Source of the DNA: Trujillonella endophytica
GTDB taxonomy: Bacteria; Actinomycetota; Actinomycetes; Mycobacteriales; Geodermatophilaceae
DNA length: 64,000 nt
Assembly: GCF_900110555.1 (NCBI RefSeq)
Contig: NZ_FOEE01000010.1
Span: 1-64,000, forward strand
Direction: 5' to 3'
A model generated the notes under the pieces. That model saw nothing but the letters and a program-made list of their open reading frames with translations, ran no database searches and was not told where the DNA came from. Both the position numbers and the translations under genes were made by a program. Positions 30,107 to 39,297 of this stretch are shown one piece after another (the stretch's first letter is position 1; each line of letters begins with the position of its first letter).

Positions 30107-31018
30107 ACCGGCGGGCAGGCGGAACCGGCCGTCGGGCAGCTGCTCGACCAGCCCGTCGACCAGCAGCGAGTCCAGGCACCGGCTCCGCTGCGCGGCGTCG
30201 TCCCAAGCGGGTTCCAGGGCCGCTGCGGGCACGGGCCCCGGAGCGGCCCGCAGGACGTCGAGCAGCCGACCGCGGACCTGCCGGTCGGTCCCCGCGAACC
30301 GCTGCACCCGCTTGGGGGGCCCATCGGACGCGGGGCTGCCCGCCAGCCGCCAGGCGCAGGACAGCCGCACCGGGCAGGCCCCGCAGCGCGGCGTGCGGGC
30401 CACGCAGACGAGTGCCCCGAGCTCCATGACCGCGACCGAGAATCGGACCGCCCGGTCGGGGTCGGCGGGGGTGAGCGCGGCGACGTCGGTGAGGTCCGCG
30501 GCCCGCGCCGGCAGCGCCTCCGCGCGCCCGTGCACCAGGCGGGCCACGACCCGGCGCACGTTGGTGTCCACGACCGGCTGCACCTGCCCGTGACCGAAGC
30601 AGGCCACGGCGCGGGCGGTGTACGTGCCCACGCCGGGCAGGGCCTCCAGGGCGGGGACCTCGTCGGGTACCCGGCCGCCGTGGCGCTCCACGAGGGCGAC
30701 AGCGGTCTCGCGCAGCCGGAGGGCCCGCCGGGGGTAGCCGAGCTTGCCCCAGGCCCGGATCACCTCGGCCGGCGAGGCGGCCGCCAGGGCCGCCGGCGTG
30801 GCCCAGCGCGCCAGCCACTCGCGCCAGACCGGCTCCACGCGGACGACCGGGGTCTGCTGGAGCATCACCTCGCTGACCAGCACCGCCCACGGGTCGGTGT
30901 CCGGTCGCCGCCAGGGCAGGTCGCGGGCGGCGCCGGCGTACCAGTCGACGAGCGCCTCGCCGAGGGCGGGGCCGGTGCTCCCCGGCGGTACCGGCGGCGA
31001 CGGAGCGGTGCTGTCCAC
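30104..31018 (-). CDS. mutY: A/G-specific adenine DNA glycosylase
   Basis: 304 residues. It removes A mispaired with 8-oxoguanine. PWRRPDTDPWAVLVSEVMLQQTPV contains the catalytic Glu, LPGVGTYTARAVACFGHGQ is the helix-hairpin-helix, and the [4Fe-4S] cluster ligands are in CVARTPRCGACPVRLSC. The C-terminal Nudix-like domain of the E. coli enzyme is replaced by a short winged-helix-like tail, as in other actinobacteria. GTG start at 31018. It is divergent from the membrane protein gene at 31096. Confidence 0.94.
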   Translation of the reverse strand: MDSTAPSPPVPPGSTGPALGEALVDWYAGAARDLPWRRPDTDPWAVLVSEVMLQQTPVVRVEPVWREWLARWATPAALAAASPAEVIRAWGKLGYPRRALRLRETAVALVERHGGRVPDEVPALEALPGVGTYTARAVACFGHGQVQPVVDTNVRRVVARLVHGRAEALPARAADLTDVAALTPADPDRAVRFSVAVMELGALVCVARTPRCGACPVRLSCAWRLAGSPASDGPPKRVQRFAGTDRQVRGRLLDVLRAAPGPVPAAALEPAWDDAAQRSRCLDSLLVDGLVEQLPDGRFRLPAG

Positions 31019-31082
31019 GGGGGTCCAGTGTGCCGTCCGCGAGACCCGGCGTGCCGGACCCGGCCGCCTCGCGGCGCCGCAC

Positions 31083-31088
31083 TACGGT
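31083..31088 (+). promoter_or_regulatory. -10 box TACGGT of a leaderless gene
   Basis: TACGGT ends seven bases before the GTG at 31096, with no Shine-Dalgarno between. It fixes the start of the membrane protein against longer readings of the frame. Confidence 0.55.
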
Positions 31089-31095
31089 TCTCGAC

Positions 31096-31776
31096 GTGCT
31101 GCACCCGGTCGGGCCCCTCTCCGCCGCCGTCTACTGGCGGCGTCGGCTGATGGTGCTCGCCCTCCTGCTCGCCGTCGTCGGCGGCGGAGGGTGGCTCGGG
31201 ATCGCCCTGCTCACCGGCGGCTCGGGCGGCTCCGGGGACCCGGGCGGAAGCGCGTCCGCCAGCACGTCGACCGCGCCCGGAACCCCGGCCCTGGAGCGCG
31301 TCGTCCCGTCGCTGGCGAGCGTGCAGACGCCCACGGCGCCGGCGACCCCGACGGCCGAGCCGCCGCCCCCCGCGGGCCCCCAGCCGGGCGATCCGTGCGG
31401 TGACGACATGATCGGCATCGAGGTCCGCGCGCCGGGCGGGGTCTCCCAGGGCAGCGCGCCCACGCTCGAGCTCGTCGTCGCCAACATCTCCTCGGTGCCC
31501 TGCGTGCGGACCCTCGACCTGGAGCTGCAGGAAATCGTTCTGCTGGACGGCCAGGGCACCCGGCTGTGGGGCAGCAACGACTGCCAGCCCGAGTCCAGCG
31601 ACGACGTCCGCACGCTCGCCCCCGGCGAGCAGGTGGTGTTCCCGCTGGTGTGGAGCGGGCTCTCCAGCGAGCCGGCCTGCGCCGAGGAGCGGACGGCGGT
31701 CCAGCCGGGTCAGTACGTGCTTCGCGGCCGGCTCGACACCAAGGTCAGCGGGGACACGCCCCTCACCGTGCAGTGA
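31096..31776 (+). CDS. Membrane-anchored protein with extracytoplasmic beta-sandwich-like domain
   Basis: 226 residues. A basic cytoplasmic stub (WRRR) and one membrane helix (about 18-38) are followed by a Ser/Thr/Pro-rich spacer and a C-terminal domain of alternating hydrophobic strands with three Cys residues (GDPCGDD, VPCVRT, EPACAEE). The position between mutY and disA matches the conserved membrane protein Rv3587c of M. tuberculosis. The function is unknown. It converges on disA with only 13 bases between stops. Confidence 0.75.
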   Translation: MLHPVGPLSAAVYWRRRLMVLALLLAVVGGGGWLGIALLTGGSGGSGDPGGSASASTSTAPGTPALERVVPSLASVQTPTAPATPTAEPPPPAGPQPGDPCGDDMIGIEVRAPGGVSQGSAPTLELVVANISSVPCVRTLDLELQEIVLLDGQGTRLWGSNDCQPESSDDVRTLAPGEQVVFPLVWSGLSSEPACAEERTAVQPGQYVLRGRLDTKVSGDTPLTVQ

Positions 31777-31789
31777 CCCCGGCGGAGGG

Positions 31790-32875
31790 TCAGCTGTAGC
31801 GGTCGAGGATCGACGTCTCGGCCAGCCGGGACAGGCCCTCGCGGATACCGCGGGCCCGGGCCTTGCCGACGCCCTCCACGGCGAGCAGGTCCTCGATGGT
31901 GGCGGCCAGCAGCTTCTGCAGCCCGCCGAAGTGGTCGACCAGCCGGTCGATGATGCCCGCGGGCAGGCGGGGCACCCGGGCCAGCAGCCGGTAGCCGCGG
32001 GGGCTGACCGGGGAGTCCAGCGCCTCGGCCGAGGTGGGCAGGCCGTAGCACCGCGCGACGGCGGAGAGGTCGAGCAGCTCGGTGGCCGACAGTGCCCGCA
32101 GGTCGGTGAGCACGTGCTCGGTGCTGCGGGTCCGGCGGCCGTTGCCCGGCAGGTAGTCCTGCACCAGGAGCCCGCGGTCCTCCTCGACGCCGGCGAGCAT
32201 CTCGTCCAGCTGCAGCGCGAGGAGGCGGCCGTCGGTGCCGAGCTCCACGACGAAGCCCTCGATCTCGTCGGCGATCCGGCGCACCATCTCCAGCCGCTGG
32301 CTCACGCTCATCGCATCGCGGACGGTCACCAGGTCCTCGATCTCCAGCGCCGACAGCGTGCTGGCGACCTCGTCGAGGCGGAGCTTGTAGCGCTCCAGCG
32401 CGGCCAGGGCCTGGTTCGCCCGGGCGAGGATCGTGGTCGGGTGCTCGAGGGTGTACCGACGGCCGGTCACGTAGACGCTGATGATGTGCATCGACTGGCT
32501 GACCGAGATGACCGGGAAGCCGGTCTGGATGGCGACCCGCTCGGCGGTGCGGTGCCGGGTGCCCGACTCCTCGGTCGGCACGGTCGGGTCCGGCATGAGG
32601 TGGACGCCGGCCCGCACGATCCGCAGCCCGTCGTAGGAGACGATGACCGCGCCGTCCATCTTGGCGAGCTCGCGCAGCCGGGTGGCGGAGAGGGCCACGT
32701 CCAGGGCGAACCCGCCGGTGCAGATGGACTCCACGACCCGGTCGTAGCCCAGCACGATGAGGGCACCGGTGCGTCCGGCCAGGATCCGCTCCAGGCCGTC
32801 ACGCAGCGCCGTCCCGGGCGCGATGCGGCCGAGGAGATCGCGTAGCGCGGCCTCGGAGTCCACAGCGGGGGGCAC
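31790..32875 (-). CDS. disA: DNA integrity scanning diadenylate cyclase DisA
   Basis: 361 residues. It makes cyclic di-AMP from two ATP while scanning DNA for branched structures. The N-terminal DAC domain has [11 protein letters not shown] (DGA motif) and [11 protein letters not shown] (RHR motif, about residues 105-115), both needed for catalysis. A helical linker leads to C-terminal helix-hairpin-helix motifs ([31 protein letters not shown]). GTG start with AGGAG six bases upstream. It lies downstream of radA on the same strand; RadA is known to restrain DisA. Confidence 0.97.
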   Translation of the reverse strand: MPPAVDSEAALRDLLGRIAPGTALRDGLERILAGRTGALIVLGYDRVVESICTGGFALDVALSATRLRELAKMDGAVIVSYDGLRIVRAGVHLMPDPTVPTEESGTRHRTAERVAIQTGFPVISVSQSMHIISVYVTGRRYTLEHPTTILARANQALAALERYKLRLDEVASTLSALEIEDLVTVRDAMSVSQRLEMVRRIADEIEGFVVELGTDGRLLALQLDEMLAGVEEDRGLLVQDYLPGNGRRTRSTEHVLTDLRALSATELLDLSAVARCYGLPTSAEALDSPVSPRGYRLLARVPRLPAGIIDRLVDHFGGLQKLLAATIEDLLAVEGVGKARARGIREGLSRLAETSILDRYS

Positions 32876-32954
32876 GAGCGCTCCTGACGGTCGACGTGGT
32901 GCGGCGGCTGAGTCTACGTGGGAGGCAACGGTACTGGTGCGGCTCGTTCGGTGG

Positions 32955-34322
32955 TCACGTGAGCCGGGCGAGCGCCGCCCCGAGGTCGGGCACCTCGATC
33001 AACCGCATGCCCTTCGGGGCCTGGCCGGCGTCCTCGGGGACGAGCGCTACCCGGTAACCCTGCCGCGCAGCCTCCGCCAGCCGCCGGCCCGTACCGCCCA
33101 CCCGCCGGATCTCCCCGGACAGGCCCACCTCGCCGACGGCGATCATCCCGGCCGGCAGGGGCATGTCGCGCGCGGCCGACGCGATGGCCAGGGCCAGGGC
33201 GAGGTCGGCCGCGGGCTCGGTGATCTTCACCCCGCCGACGGAGGCGGCGAAGACGTCGGCCTCGGCCAGCCGCACGCCGCCGCGGCGCTCCAGGACGGCG
33301 TTGACCATGGCCACCCGCTGGGCGTCCAGCCCGCTCACCGCCCGTCGCGGTGACCCGCCCCCGCCGCTCGGCGCGACCAGCGCCTGCACCTCGGCCAGCA
33401 GCGGCCGGCTGCCCTCCATGGTGACGGTGACGCAACTGCCGGGCACCGGCGCGGACCGCCGCGAGACGAACAGGTGCGAGGGGTCGGGCACGCCGACCAC
33501 CCCGGCGTCGCCGATCTCGAAGCAGCCGATCTCGTCGGCCGGGCCGAACCGGTTCTTGGTGGCGCGGACCAGTCGCAGCGTGGAGTGCCGCTCCCCGTCG
33601 AAGGAGATGACGACGTCGACCAGGTGCTCCAGGGTGCGCGGGCCGGCGATCGCGCCGTCCTTGGTCACGTGGCCGACGAGGATCGTGGTCATCCCGCGGC
33701 TCTTGGCCACCGCGGAGAGCGCGCTGGCGACCGCGCGCACCTGGGTCGCGCCGCCGTCCGTGCCGTCGACGGCGGGGGAGCGGACCGTCTGGACGCTGTC
33801 GAGGACCAGCAGCGTCGGCTGCACCTGCTCGACGTGCGCCAGCACGGCCGACAGCTCGGTCTCGGCGGCCAGGTACAGCTGGTCGTGGAGTGCGCCGATC
33901 CGTTCGGCGCGCAGGCGGACCTGGCCGGCCGACTCCTCGCCGGAGACCACCAGGGCGGGGCCGTTGGACTCCGCCACGCGGTGCGCGACCTCGAGCAGCA
34001 GCGTCGACTTGCCCACGCCCGGCTCGCCGGCCACCAGCAGCACGGCGCCGGGCACCAGCCCGCCGCCGAGCACCCGGTCGAACTCGGGGATGCCCGTCGG
34101 GACGGCGCGCGCCCCGCTCAGCTCGACCTGCGCGATGGGGCGCGCGGGAGCGGTCACCGCCCCCGCGCTGACGGCCCGCAGGCCGCCGGCGGGGACGGTG
34201 CCGACCTCGCTCAGGGAGCCCCACGCCTGGCACTCGGGGCAGCGCCCCACCCATTTCGCCGAGGCGTAGCCGCACTCGGTGCAGCGGTGGGCGGGGCGGG
34301 CGGTCCGGGCGGCAGGAGGCAC
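32955..34322 (-). CDS. radA: DNA repair protein RadA
   Basis: 455 residues. Branch-migration ATPase of the RecA fold. A C4 zinc finger (Cys14, 17, 28, 31) is followed by Walker [10 protein letters not shown], the RadA-specific KNRFGP motif and a C-terminal Lon-protease-like domain ([23 protein letters not shown]). The GTG start is preceded by TAGCGT at six bases, so it may be leaderless. radA-disA are 79 bases apart and probably co-transcribed. Confidence 0.96.
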   Translation of the reverse strand: MPPAARTARPAHRCTECGYASAKWVGRCPECQAWGSLSEVGTVPAGGLRAVSAGAVTAPARPIAQVELSGARAVPTGIPEFDRVLGGGLVPGAVLLVAGEPGVGKSTLLLEVAHRVAESNGPALVVSGEESAGQVRLRAERIGALHDQLYLAAETELSAVLAHVEQVQPTLLVLDSVQTVRSPAVDGTDGGATQVRAVASALSAVAKSRGMTTILVGHVTKDGAIAGPRTLEHLVDVVISFDGERHSTLRLVRATKNRFGPADEIGCFEIGDAGVVGVPDPSHLFVSRRSAPVPGSCVTVTMEGSRPLLAEVQALVAPSGGGGSPRRAVSGLDAQRVAMVNAVLERRGGVRLAEADVFAASVGGVKITEPAADLALALAIASAARDMPLPAGMIAVGEVGLSGEIRRVGGTGRRLAEAARQGYRVALVPEDAGQAPKGMRLIEVPDLGAALARLT

Positions 34323-34328
34323 GACCGG

Positions 34329-34334
34329 ACGCTA
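34329..34334 (-). promoter_or_regulatory. radA: -10 box TAGCGT of radA (leaderless layout)
   Basis: On the minus strand TAGCGT ends six bases before the radA GTG, with no ribosome binding site. Confidence 0.5.
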
Positions 34335-34381
34335 ACCGGGGGGTGCGACCGTTCCCGGGAGGGCGCGGTCGCACCGGGTGG

Positions 34382-35200
34382 TCACTCGGCCTCGGTGTCC
34401 TGCTCCTCGCCGGACTCGGCGCCGTGCTCCTCGCCGTGGAAGTCGAAGGCGGGACCGCGCTCGGTGGCGCCGTAGGGGCCGGCGACGACCGCCTGGACCG
34501 TCACCTCACCGGCGTTCTCGAAGGTCAGCGTGAGGGTCACCGACTGGCTCGCGGTCAGCGGCGCGTCCGGGTCCACGTCGAGATCGGCGAGGAAGAGACG
34601 CGGGGTGTCGGCCTCGATCTCGGGGTCGCAGGGGCGCTCCTCCTCGTACTGGCGGAGGCCGATGGTGACCGACGACCCGGCCGGCACGGTGATGTCGGGG
34701 TCCGACGTGGTCGTCGGCGCGGCGGACGTGGTCGGCGCGGCGCTCGGGGTGCTGGGGGTGGCCGTGGTCTCCGGCGACTCCGTGCCCTCGGGGGACTCGG
34801 TGGTGCCGGGAGCGGAGGTGGTCGGCGCCGCCGACGTCGGGGGGGCGGCCGACGTCGTGGGGACGGGGCTCGCGCTCGGTGGCTCACCGACGTACACGCC
34901 GTCGAACACGTCGCCCTCGATGCCGACGAGGGTGTCGTCCTCGCGGCCGCCGTTGGCGATGGTCAGCATCAGCTCGGCGTCGTCGCCGTCCTCGTACGCG
35001 ATGGCGTCCTCGTCGCCGGCCTCGCAGGGGTTGACGATCCCCACCTGGCGCAGGTCGAGGTCGCCGACCTCGGCCGACGGGCCGACCTTGTCGCGGTTCT
35101 GGGACGAGGTCTGGTTGACCTGCCCGGCGCTGCAGGCGGTCAGAACGACCGGAGTGAGCAGCAGGGCCCCCATCGTGGCGGCGCGCAGTGCGCGGTTCAC
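34382..35200 (-). CDS. lpqE: LpqE-like lipoprotein
   Basis: 272 residues. The signal peptide ends at the lipobox VVLTAC (Cys23). The mature part has an N-terminal domain with NPCEAGDEDAIAYEDGDDAELMLTIANGG, a Pro/Ser/Thr-rich stretch of about 75 residues (PTTSAAP units), and a second domain containing a lone Cys. Its position next to radA matches mycobacterial lpqE (Rv3584), and the two-part fold could be a copper-chaperone-like (PCuAC) sandwich split by a linker. The GTG at 35200 was chosen for GGAGG nine bases upstream. The acidic tail is unusual. Confidence 0.75.
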   Translation of the reverse strand: MNRALRAATMGALLLTPVVLTACSAGQVNQTSSQNRDKVGPSAEVGDLDLRQVGIVNPCEAGDEDAIAYEDGDDAELMLTIANGGREDDTLVGIEGDVFDGVYVGEPPSASPVPTTSAAPPTSAAPTTSAPGTTESPEGTESPETTATPSTPSAAPTTSAAPTTTSDPDITVPAGSSVTIGLRQYEEERPCDPEIEADTPRLFLADLDVDPDAPLTASQSVTLTLTFENAGEVTVQAVVAGPYGATERGPAFDFHGEEHGAESGEEQDTEAE

Positions 35201-35321
35201 AGCCGTCGACCTCCAGCGAGCACGAGCCGGCCACCGCGAGTTCGGTGGCCCGTTTCGGGGCGAGCGTAACGGTCGCCCCCGGGGCTCCGCCGGGAGGCGG
35301 AACCGCGGGTCCCCGGGGGCG

Positions 35322-35353
35322 CGCTGCCGGAGGCCGGCCGGCCTCCGGCAGCG
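35322..35353. repeat. 32-base perfect palindrome between lpqE and the ECF sigma gene
   Basis: 16 bases, starting CGCTGCCGGAGGCCGG, are followed directly by their exact complement, with no spacer. The neighbours are divergent, so it is not a terminator for either. The rest of the 252-base gap is GC-rich, and I see no confident promoter boxes in it. Confidence 0.8.
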
Positions 35354-35452
35354 GCCGCGGTCGGGCAGGAACCGCCCGTCCGGGGGACATCGGGTCCGGT
35401 ACGGACCGCCACCTGCCGATGGGACTGCCGGGAGCGCGACGGCGGCGAGGGG

Positions 35453-36079
35453 GTGGCGATGGCGACGGGACCGGTGTTCGACGACGTGCTCGCCGCGGCC
35501 CGGGCCGGTGCGGCCTGGGCCTTCGAGGTGCTCTACCGGGACCTCGCGCCCTCGGTCACCGGCTACCTGCGGGTGCACGGGGCGCCCGAGCCCGACGACG
35601 TCGCCAGCGAGACCTTCCTGGACGTCTTCCGCGGTCTGGGGAGCTTCACCGGCGACGAGCAGGCCTTGCGGTCGTGGGTCTTCACGATCGCGCACCGGCG
35701 CCTGGTCGACGACTGGCGCCGGCGCGGCCGCCGGCCGCAGGTGGCCGACGGCGGCACGGACGCGTTGCCCGACACCGCGGGCGGGGACGTGGAGGACGAC
35801 GTCGCGCTCCGGCTGGGCACCGAGACGGTGCACCGGCTGTGCGCCGAACTCCCGGCCGATCAGCGGTCCGTGCTGCTGCTGCGCGTCCTCGCCGACCTCA
35901 CCGTCGAGCAGGTGGCGGAGGTGATGGGCCGGTCGGTCGGGTCGGTCAAGGCGCTGCAGCGGCGAGGGCTCCGCCGGCTGCGGGAAGAGCTGGAGCCGGC
36001 CGGGGCCACCCCGACGGGTGACGTCTCGCCGGCGCGCGCACCCCTCCGGGCCTTCCCGGCGATGACGGGAGCGAGATGA
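35453..36079 (+). CDS. RNA polymerase sigma factor, ECF (sigma-70 family)
   Basis: 208 residues. Region 2 (FEVLYRDLAPSVTGYL...EPDDVASETFLDVFRGLGSF...RSWVFTIAHRRLVDDWRRRGRR) binds core enzyme and the -10 element. Region 4 (LPADQRSVLLLRVLADLTVEQVAEVMGRSVGSVKALQRRGLRRL) is the -35-binding helix-turn-helix. The start could be the GTG at 35453 or the ATG at 35459; GAGGGG is just upstream of both. The stop overlaps the start of the next gene (ATGA), as expected for a sigma factor and its partner. Confidence 0.93.
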   Translation: MAMATGPVFDDVLAAARAGAAWAFEVLYRDLAPSVTGYLRVHGAPEPDDVASETFLDVFRGLGSFTGDEQALRSWVFTIAHRRLVDDWRRRGRRPQVADGGTDALPDTAGGDVEDDVALRLGTETVHRLCAELPADQRSVLLLRVLADLTVEQVAEVMGRSVGSVKALQRRGLRRLREELEPAGATPTGDVSPARAPLRAFPAMTGAR

Positions 36080-37080
36080 CCACGTCAGCCGACGCCCGAG
36101 CCGCCGAGGACGCCTTCGAGGCGGCCCTCGCCGGCCGTTCCGCACCCGCGGGGGGATCCGGCCTGACCGCGTTCACCGACGCGGTCCGCGCCGAGGCCAC
36201 CGCGCCGGGACGGCCGAACGCGGCCCTGGCCGAGCTGCTGGCGACCGGTCTCCTCCCCGACGCGTCCCCCCGGACGGTCGGGCGCCCCGCCCGGAGCTCA
36301 CGGAAGAGACCCCGAATGATCCTCAGCACCCTCGTCGCCAAGTTCGCCGCAGCCGGCGCCCTCGCCAAGGCGTCCGCCGCCGGTGGCGCCGTCGCCCTCG
36401 CCCTGACCGGCGCGGTCACCACCGACGTCCTGCCCCTGCCCGGCGACGACCCGGCCGTCGTGGAGAGCGGCGACGCCTCCGACGTCGACCCCGGATCGGC
36501 CGACGACGGCACCGTCGACGAGACCGCTCCCGAGGGCGAGTCGCCCTCGACGGACGACGAGGCGGACGGCACCGAGGAGGACGGCACCGAGGAGGAGCCG
36601 ACCGGCGAGGAGCCCACCGGGGAGGAGCCGACCGGCGACGACGCCGTCGAGCCGGTGGAGCCCCTGAGCTACGCGACGTGGCTCGAGGGCCCCGTCGAGG
36701 GGCAGCCCTTCGGCCAGTGGGTCAGTTCGGGTTCGCACGAGGGCTGGACGACCGGAGCGGTCGTCAGCTGCTACGCCCAGGCCCGCAACGGCAAGCGGAC
36801 GATCGACGAGTGCCGCGCGCTCGCCCCGGCTCCGGTCGAGCAGGAGGAGCCGGCCGCCGAGGAGCCGGTCGCCCCGATCGACGGCGAGGGGCCGGCGCCC
36901 GTCCCGACCGCGCCGACCGCCACCGCGCCGACCGCGTCGACCTCGACCGGTGGCCACGGCCACGGCAACGGCAGCGGCAACGGCAGCGGCAACGGCAACG
37001 GCAGCGGCAACGGCACCGCCGCGGCCGTCGGGGGCGGGAACGGCGGGAACGGCAACGGCAACGGCGGCGGCCGCCGCTGA
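36076..37080 (+). CDS. Putative membrane partner (anti-sigma-like) of the ECF sigma factor
   Basis: 334 residues. The N-terminal 80 residues are cytoplasmic, Ala-rich and basic at the end. One hydrophobic segment (about 82-115) follows, then a very acidic, repetitive stretch (EEPTGEEPTG), a compact region with SYATWLEGPVEGQPFGQWVSSGSHEGWTTG and two Cys, a Pro/Thr-rich segment and a C-terminal Gly/Asn/Ser tail (GNGSGNGSGN). There is no ZAS motif (HxxxCxxC). Overlap with the sigma gene suggests regulation of that sigma factor, but the sequence alone does not prove it. Confidence 0.6.
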   Translation: MTTSADARAAEDAFEAALAGRSAPAGGSGLTAFTDAVRAEATAPGRPNAALAELLATGLLPDASPRTVGRPARSSRKRPRMILSTLVAKFAAAGALAKASAAGGAVALALTGAVTTDVLPLPGDDPAVVESGDASDVDPGSADDGTVDETAPEGESPSTDDEADGTEEDGTEEEPTGEEPTGEEPTGDDAVEPVEPLSYATWLEGPVEGQPFGQWVSSGSHEGWTTGAVVSCYAQARNGKRTIDECRALAPAPVEQEEPAAEEPVAPIDGEGPAPVPTAPTATAPTASTSTGGHGHGNGSGNGSGNGNGSGNGTAAAVGGGNGGNGNGNGGGRR

Positions 37081-37089
37081 CCCAGGGGC

Positions 37090-37117
37090 GGGGCCGCGCT
37101 CAGGTGAGCGCGGCCCC
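37090..37117. terminator. Bidirectional terminator overlapping the prenyltransferase stop
   Basis: 13-base perfect arms GGGGCCGCGCTCA/TGAGCGCGGCCCC meet over GG between the convergent genes. The left arm ends in the stop codon of the minus-strand gene, so that gene's last codons are part of the stem. Confidence 0.75.
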
Positions 37118-37957
37118 ACCGGCCAGCAGCAGCACGACGTCCAGCACGGTCAGGAGCAGGACCGCGGGGAACGCGAGCCGCCGGAACCGCGGCGACCCCG
37201 ACAGCGCCGCGACGACGACGGCCGGCACCGCCAGGACGAGGGCCCCCCAGCCGGCCACCGACGGGGCGCCGTCGGGGCCGAACACCAGGACGAGCGATCC
37301 GGCGAACAGCAGGACCGCACCGGTCACGGCGGACGTCCGGGCGCCCATCCGGTGCGGCAGCCCGCGGACGCCGGTGGCGAGGTCGTCGGCGATGTCGGGC
37401 GCGACGTTCGCCAGGTGTGCGGCGGCACCCAGTGCACCGCCGGCGGCCACGAGCCACCAGGGCGCCGCCGGGGTGCCCGGGGCGGCGGCGACGACGCCGG
37501 CCGGCAGCAGCCCGAACCCGGTCACGTACGGGACGACGGAGGCCGCCGTCCGCTTCAGCCCCGCGTTGTAGGCCCACCCGCTGGCGACCAGGGCGAGCAG
37601 CAGCAGGCCCGGGGCGAGGCCGAGCAGCAGCGAGAGGACGACGGCCGCAGCGGCGCTCGCGAGGGCCGCCGTCCGTAGCCGGGAGGGGTCGACGGTGCCC
37701 TGCACGACCGGCTTGTCGGTCCGCGCCACGGCCCGGTCCCGGTCGGCGTCGAGCCAGTCGTTGCTCCACCCGATGGACGCCTGACCTGCGAGAACGGCCA
37801 GGCACACCAGCACCACGCGCCCGGCGGACACCCCCGCGGCGACGGCCAGCAGGGTGGCGACGACCGTGACCGCGAGTGCCGGCCCGGGGTGCGTGGCGCG
37901 CACCATCGCGCGGACCGGGGACGGCCTCCCGGGAGGCTGCGCAGGCACACCGCCCAT
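37100..37957 (-). CDS. UbiA-family prenyltransferase
   Basis: 285 residues, eight or nine predicted membrane helices. The first Asp-rich motif NDWLDADRDRAVARTDKPV and the second NVAPDIADDLATGVRGLP bind Mg-diphosphate, as in UbiA enzymes that attach prenyl chains to aromatic or other acceptors. The SRxxxGL-type context resembles the 4-hydroxybenzoate octaprenyltransferase-like proteins of actinobacteria. The acceptor is unknown. The start at 37957 is supported by a GGGAGGGG tract upstream; one further in-frame ATG lies about ten codons earlier. It is divergent from carD. Confidence 0.88.
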   Translation of the reverse strand: MGGVPAQPPGRPSPVRAMVRATHPGPALAVTVVATLLAVAAGVSAGRVVLVCLAVLAGQASIGWSNDWLDADRDRAVARTDKPVVQGTVDPSRLRTAALASAAAAVVLSLLLGLAPGLLLLALVASGWAYNAGLKRTAASVVPYVTGFGLLPAGVVAAAPGTPAAPWWLVAAGGALGAAAHLANVAPDIADDLATGVRGLPHRMGARTSAVTGAVLLFAGSLVLVFGPDGAPSVAGWGALVLAVPAVVVAALSGSPRFRRLAFPAVLLLTVLDVVLLLAGGAALT

Positions 37958-38047
37958 ACCCCTGTCAACCCCTCCCGGGTATCTCATGTGCCTTCTGACC
38001 TGCGCCTTTGTAGATCTCGGGCCACCCCTGGAGGCAGTCTGCCGTGG

Positions 38048-38053
38048 TAGGCT
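38048..38053 (+). promoter_or_regulatory. carD: -10 box TAGGCT of carD
   Basis: TAGGCT lies 27 bases before the carD ATG in the 123-base divergent gap. No clear -35 is visible. The short 5' leader carries AAAGGGG ten bases before the ATG. Confidence 0.5.
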
Positions 38054-38080
38054 GTGGACAGCGAAAGGGGTCACATTCAC

Positions 38081-38563
38081 ATGGGCTTCACTGTCGGCGA
38101 GACCGTCGTCTACCCGCACCACGGTGCCGCTCTGATCGAGGCGATCGAGACTCGCACGATCAAGGGCGAAGAGCGTGCCTATCTCGTGCTGAAGGTCGCC
38201 CAGGGTGACCTCACCGTGCGCGTGCCGGCTGACAACGCAGAGATCGTCGGCGTCCGTGACGTCGTCGGTCAGGAGGGGCTGGACAAGGTCTTCGAGGTCC
38301 TGCGCGCCCCGCACACCGAAGAGCCGACCAACTGGTCGCGGCGGTACAAGGCCAACCTGGAGAAGCTCGCCTCCGGTGACGTGAACAAGGTCGCCGAGGT
38401 CGTCCGCGACCTGTGGCGCCGCGACAAGGACCGCGGCCTGTCCGCCGGCGAGAAGCGCATGCTGTCCAAGGCTCGCCAGATCCTCGTCAGCGAGCTGGCG
38501 CTCGCCGAGGGCACCAACGAGGACAAGGCCGAGGTTCTCCTCGACGAGGTCCTCGCCAGCTGA
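38081..38563 (+). CDS. carD: CarD transcriptional regulator
   Basis: 160 residues. Binds the RNA polymerase beta subunit and stabilises open complexes, notably at rRNA promoters; essential in mycobacteria. The N-terminal Tudor-like RNAP-interacting domain starts [21 protein letters not shown]. The C-terminal helical DNA-binding domain has [17 protein letters not shown] and [24 protein letters not shown] with the conserved Trp. The ATG start has AAAGGGG ten bases upstream. It leads the ispD-ispF-cysS-rlmB run. Confidence 0.97.
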   Translation: MGFTVGETVVYPHHGAALIEAIETRTIKGEERAYLVLKVAQGDLTVRVPADNAEIVGVRDVVGQEGLDKVFEVLRAPHTEEPTNWSRRYKANLEKLASGDVNKVAEVVRDLWRRDKDRGLSAGEKRMLSKARQILVSELALAEGTNEDKAEVLLDEVLAS

Positions 38564-38598
38564 GCGTCCTGCTCGCCCCGCACTCCCAGACCGCTCCC

Positions 38599-39297
38599 GT
38601 GCACGCTGTCGGCATCGTCGCAGCGGCCGGGAGTGGTCTGCGTCTGGGGGCGGATCGCCCGAAGGCGCTGGTTCCGCTCGGCGGCCGGCCCCTCGTGGCC
38701 TGGTCGGTCGCGGCGCTGCTCGACGGCGGGGTGGCCGAGGTCGTGGTCGCCGTCCCCGCGGCCGAGCGCGACGAGTTCGCGGCCGCGCTGCCGGCGGGCG
38801 TCGTCCTGGTCGAGGGCGGCGCGACCCGCACCGCCTCGGTCCGGGCCGCCCTGGCGGCCGTTCCCGGGGAGGCGACCGCCGTCCTGGTGCACGACGCCGC
38901 GCGCCCGTTGACCCCGCCCGCCGTGGTCTCCCGGGTCCTCGCCGCGCTGGTCGCGGGAGCGCCGGCGGTGGTCCCCGTCCTGCCGGTCGTCGACACCACG
39001 GTCGCCGTCGACGACGCCGGCATCGTCACCGGTGCCCCCGACCGCGGCTCGCTGCGCCGGGTCCAGACCCCCCAGGGTTTCTCCCGCGCCGCGCTCGACG
39101 CGGCCTACGACCGGCTCCCGGTCGGCCAGGAGCTCACCGACGACGCCGCCGTCGTCCGTGCGGCCGGGATCCCGGTCGGCACCGTCCCCGGCGACGAGCG
39201 GTCCGCGAAGGTGACCGTGGCGCACGACCTGGCGCTGGCGGAGCTGATGGTGGGCGCCGCGGCGCCCGAGCCCGCCGCGGGCACGGTGCTCCGGTGA
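38599..39297 (+). CDS. ispD: 2-C-methyl-D-erythritol 4-phosphate cytidylyltransferase
   Basis: 232 residues. Third step of the MEP isoprenoid pathway. [21 protein letters not shown] is the nucleotide-binding signature, [11 protein letters not shown] and the late [13 protein letters not shown] are also typical. The start is uncertain. GTG at 38599 gives the expected N-terminus but has no Shine-Dalgarno. A CTG at 38560 overlapping the carD stop would add 13 residues. The stop overlaps ispF (GTGA), as is common because IspD and IspF act close together in the pathway. Confidence 0.93.
   Translation: MHAVGIVAAAGSGLRLGADRPKALVPLGGRPLVAWSVAALLDGGVAEVVVAVPAAERDEFAAALPAGVVLVEGGATRTASVRAALAAVPGEATAVLVHDAARPLTPPAVVSRVLAALVAGAPAVVPVLPVVDTTVAVDDAGIVTGAPDRGSLRRVQTPQGFSRAALDAAYDRLPVGQELTDDAAVVRAAGIPVGTVPGDERSAKVTVAHDLALAELMVGAAAPEPAAGTVLR

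Noticed and set aside
38560..38598. CTG start for ispD overlapping the carD stop
   Set aside because: It would add 13 residues without similarity to IspD N-termini. Kept only as an alternative, because the GTG at 38599 also lacks a Shine-Dalgarno.
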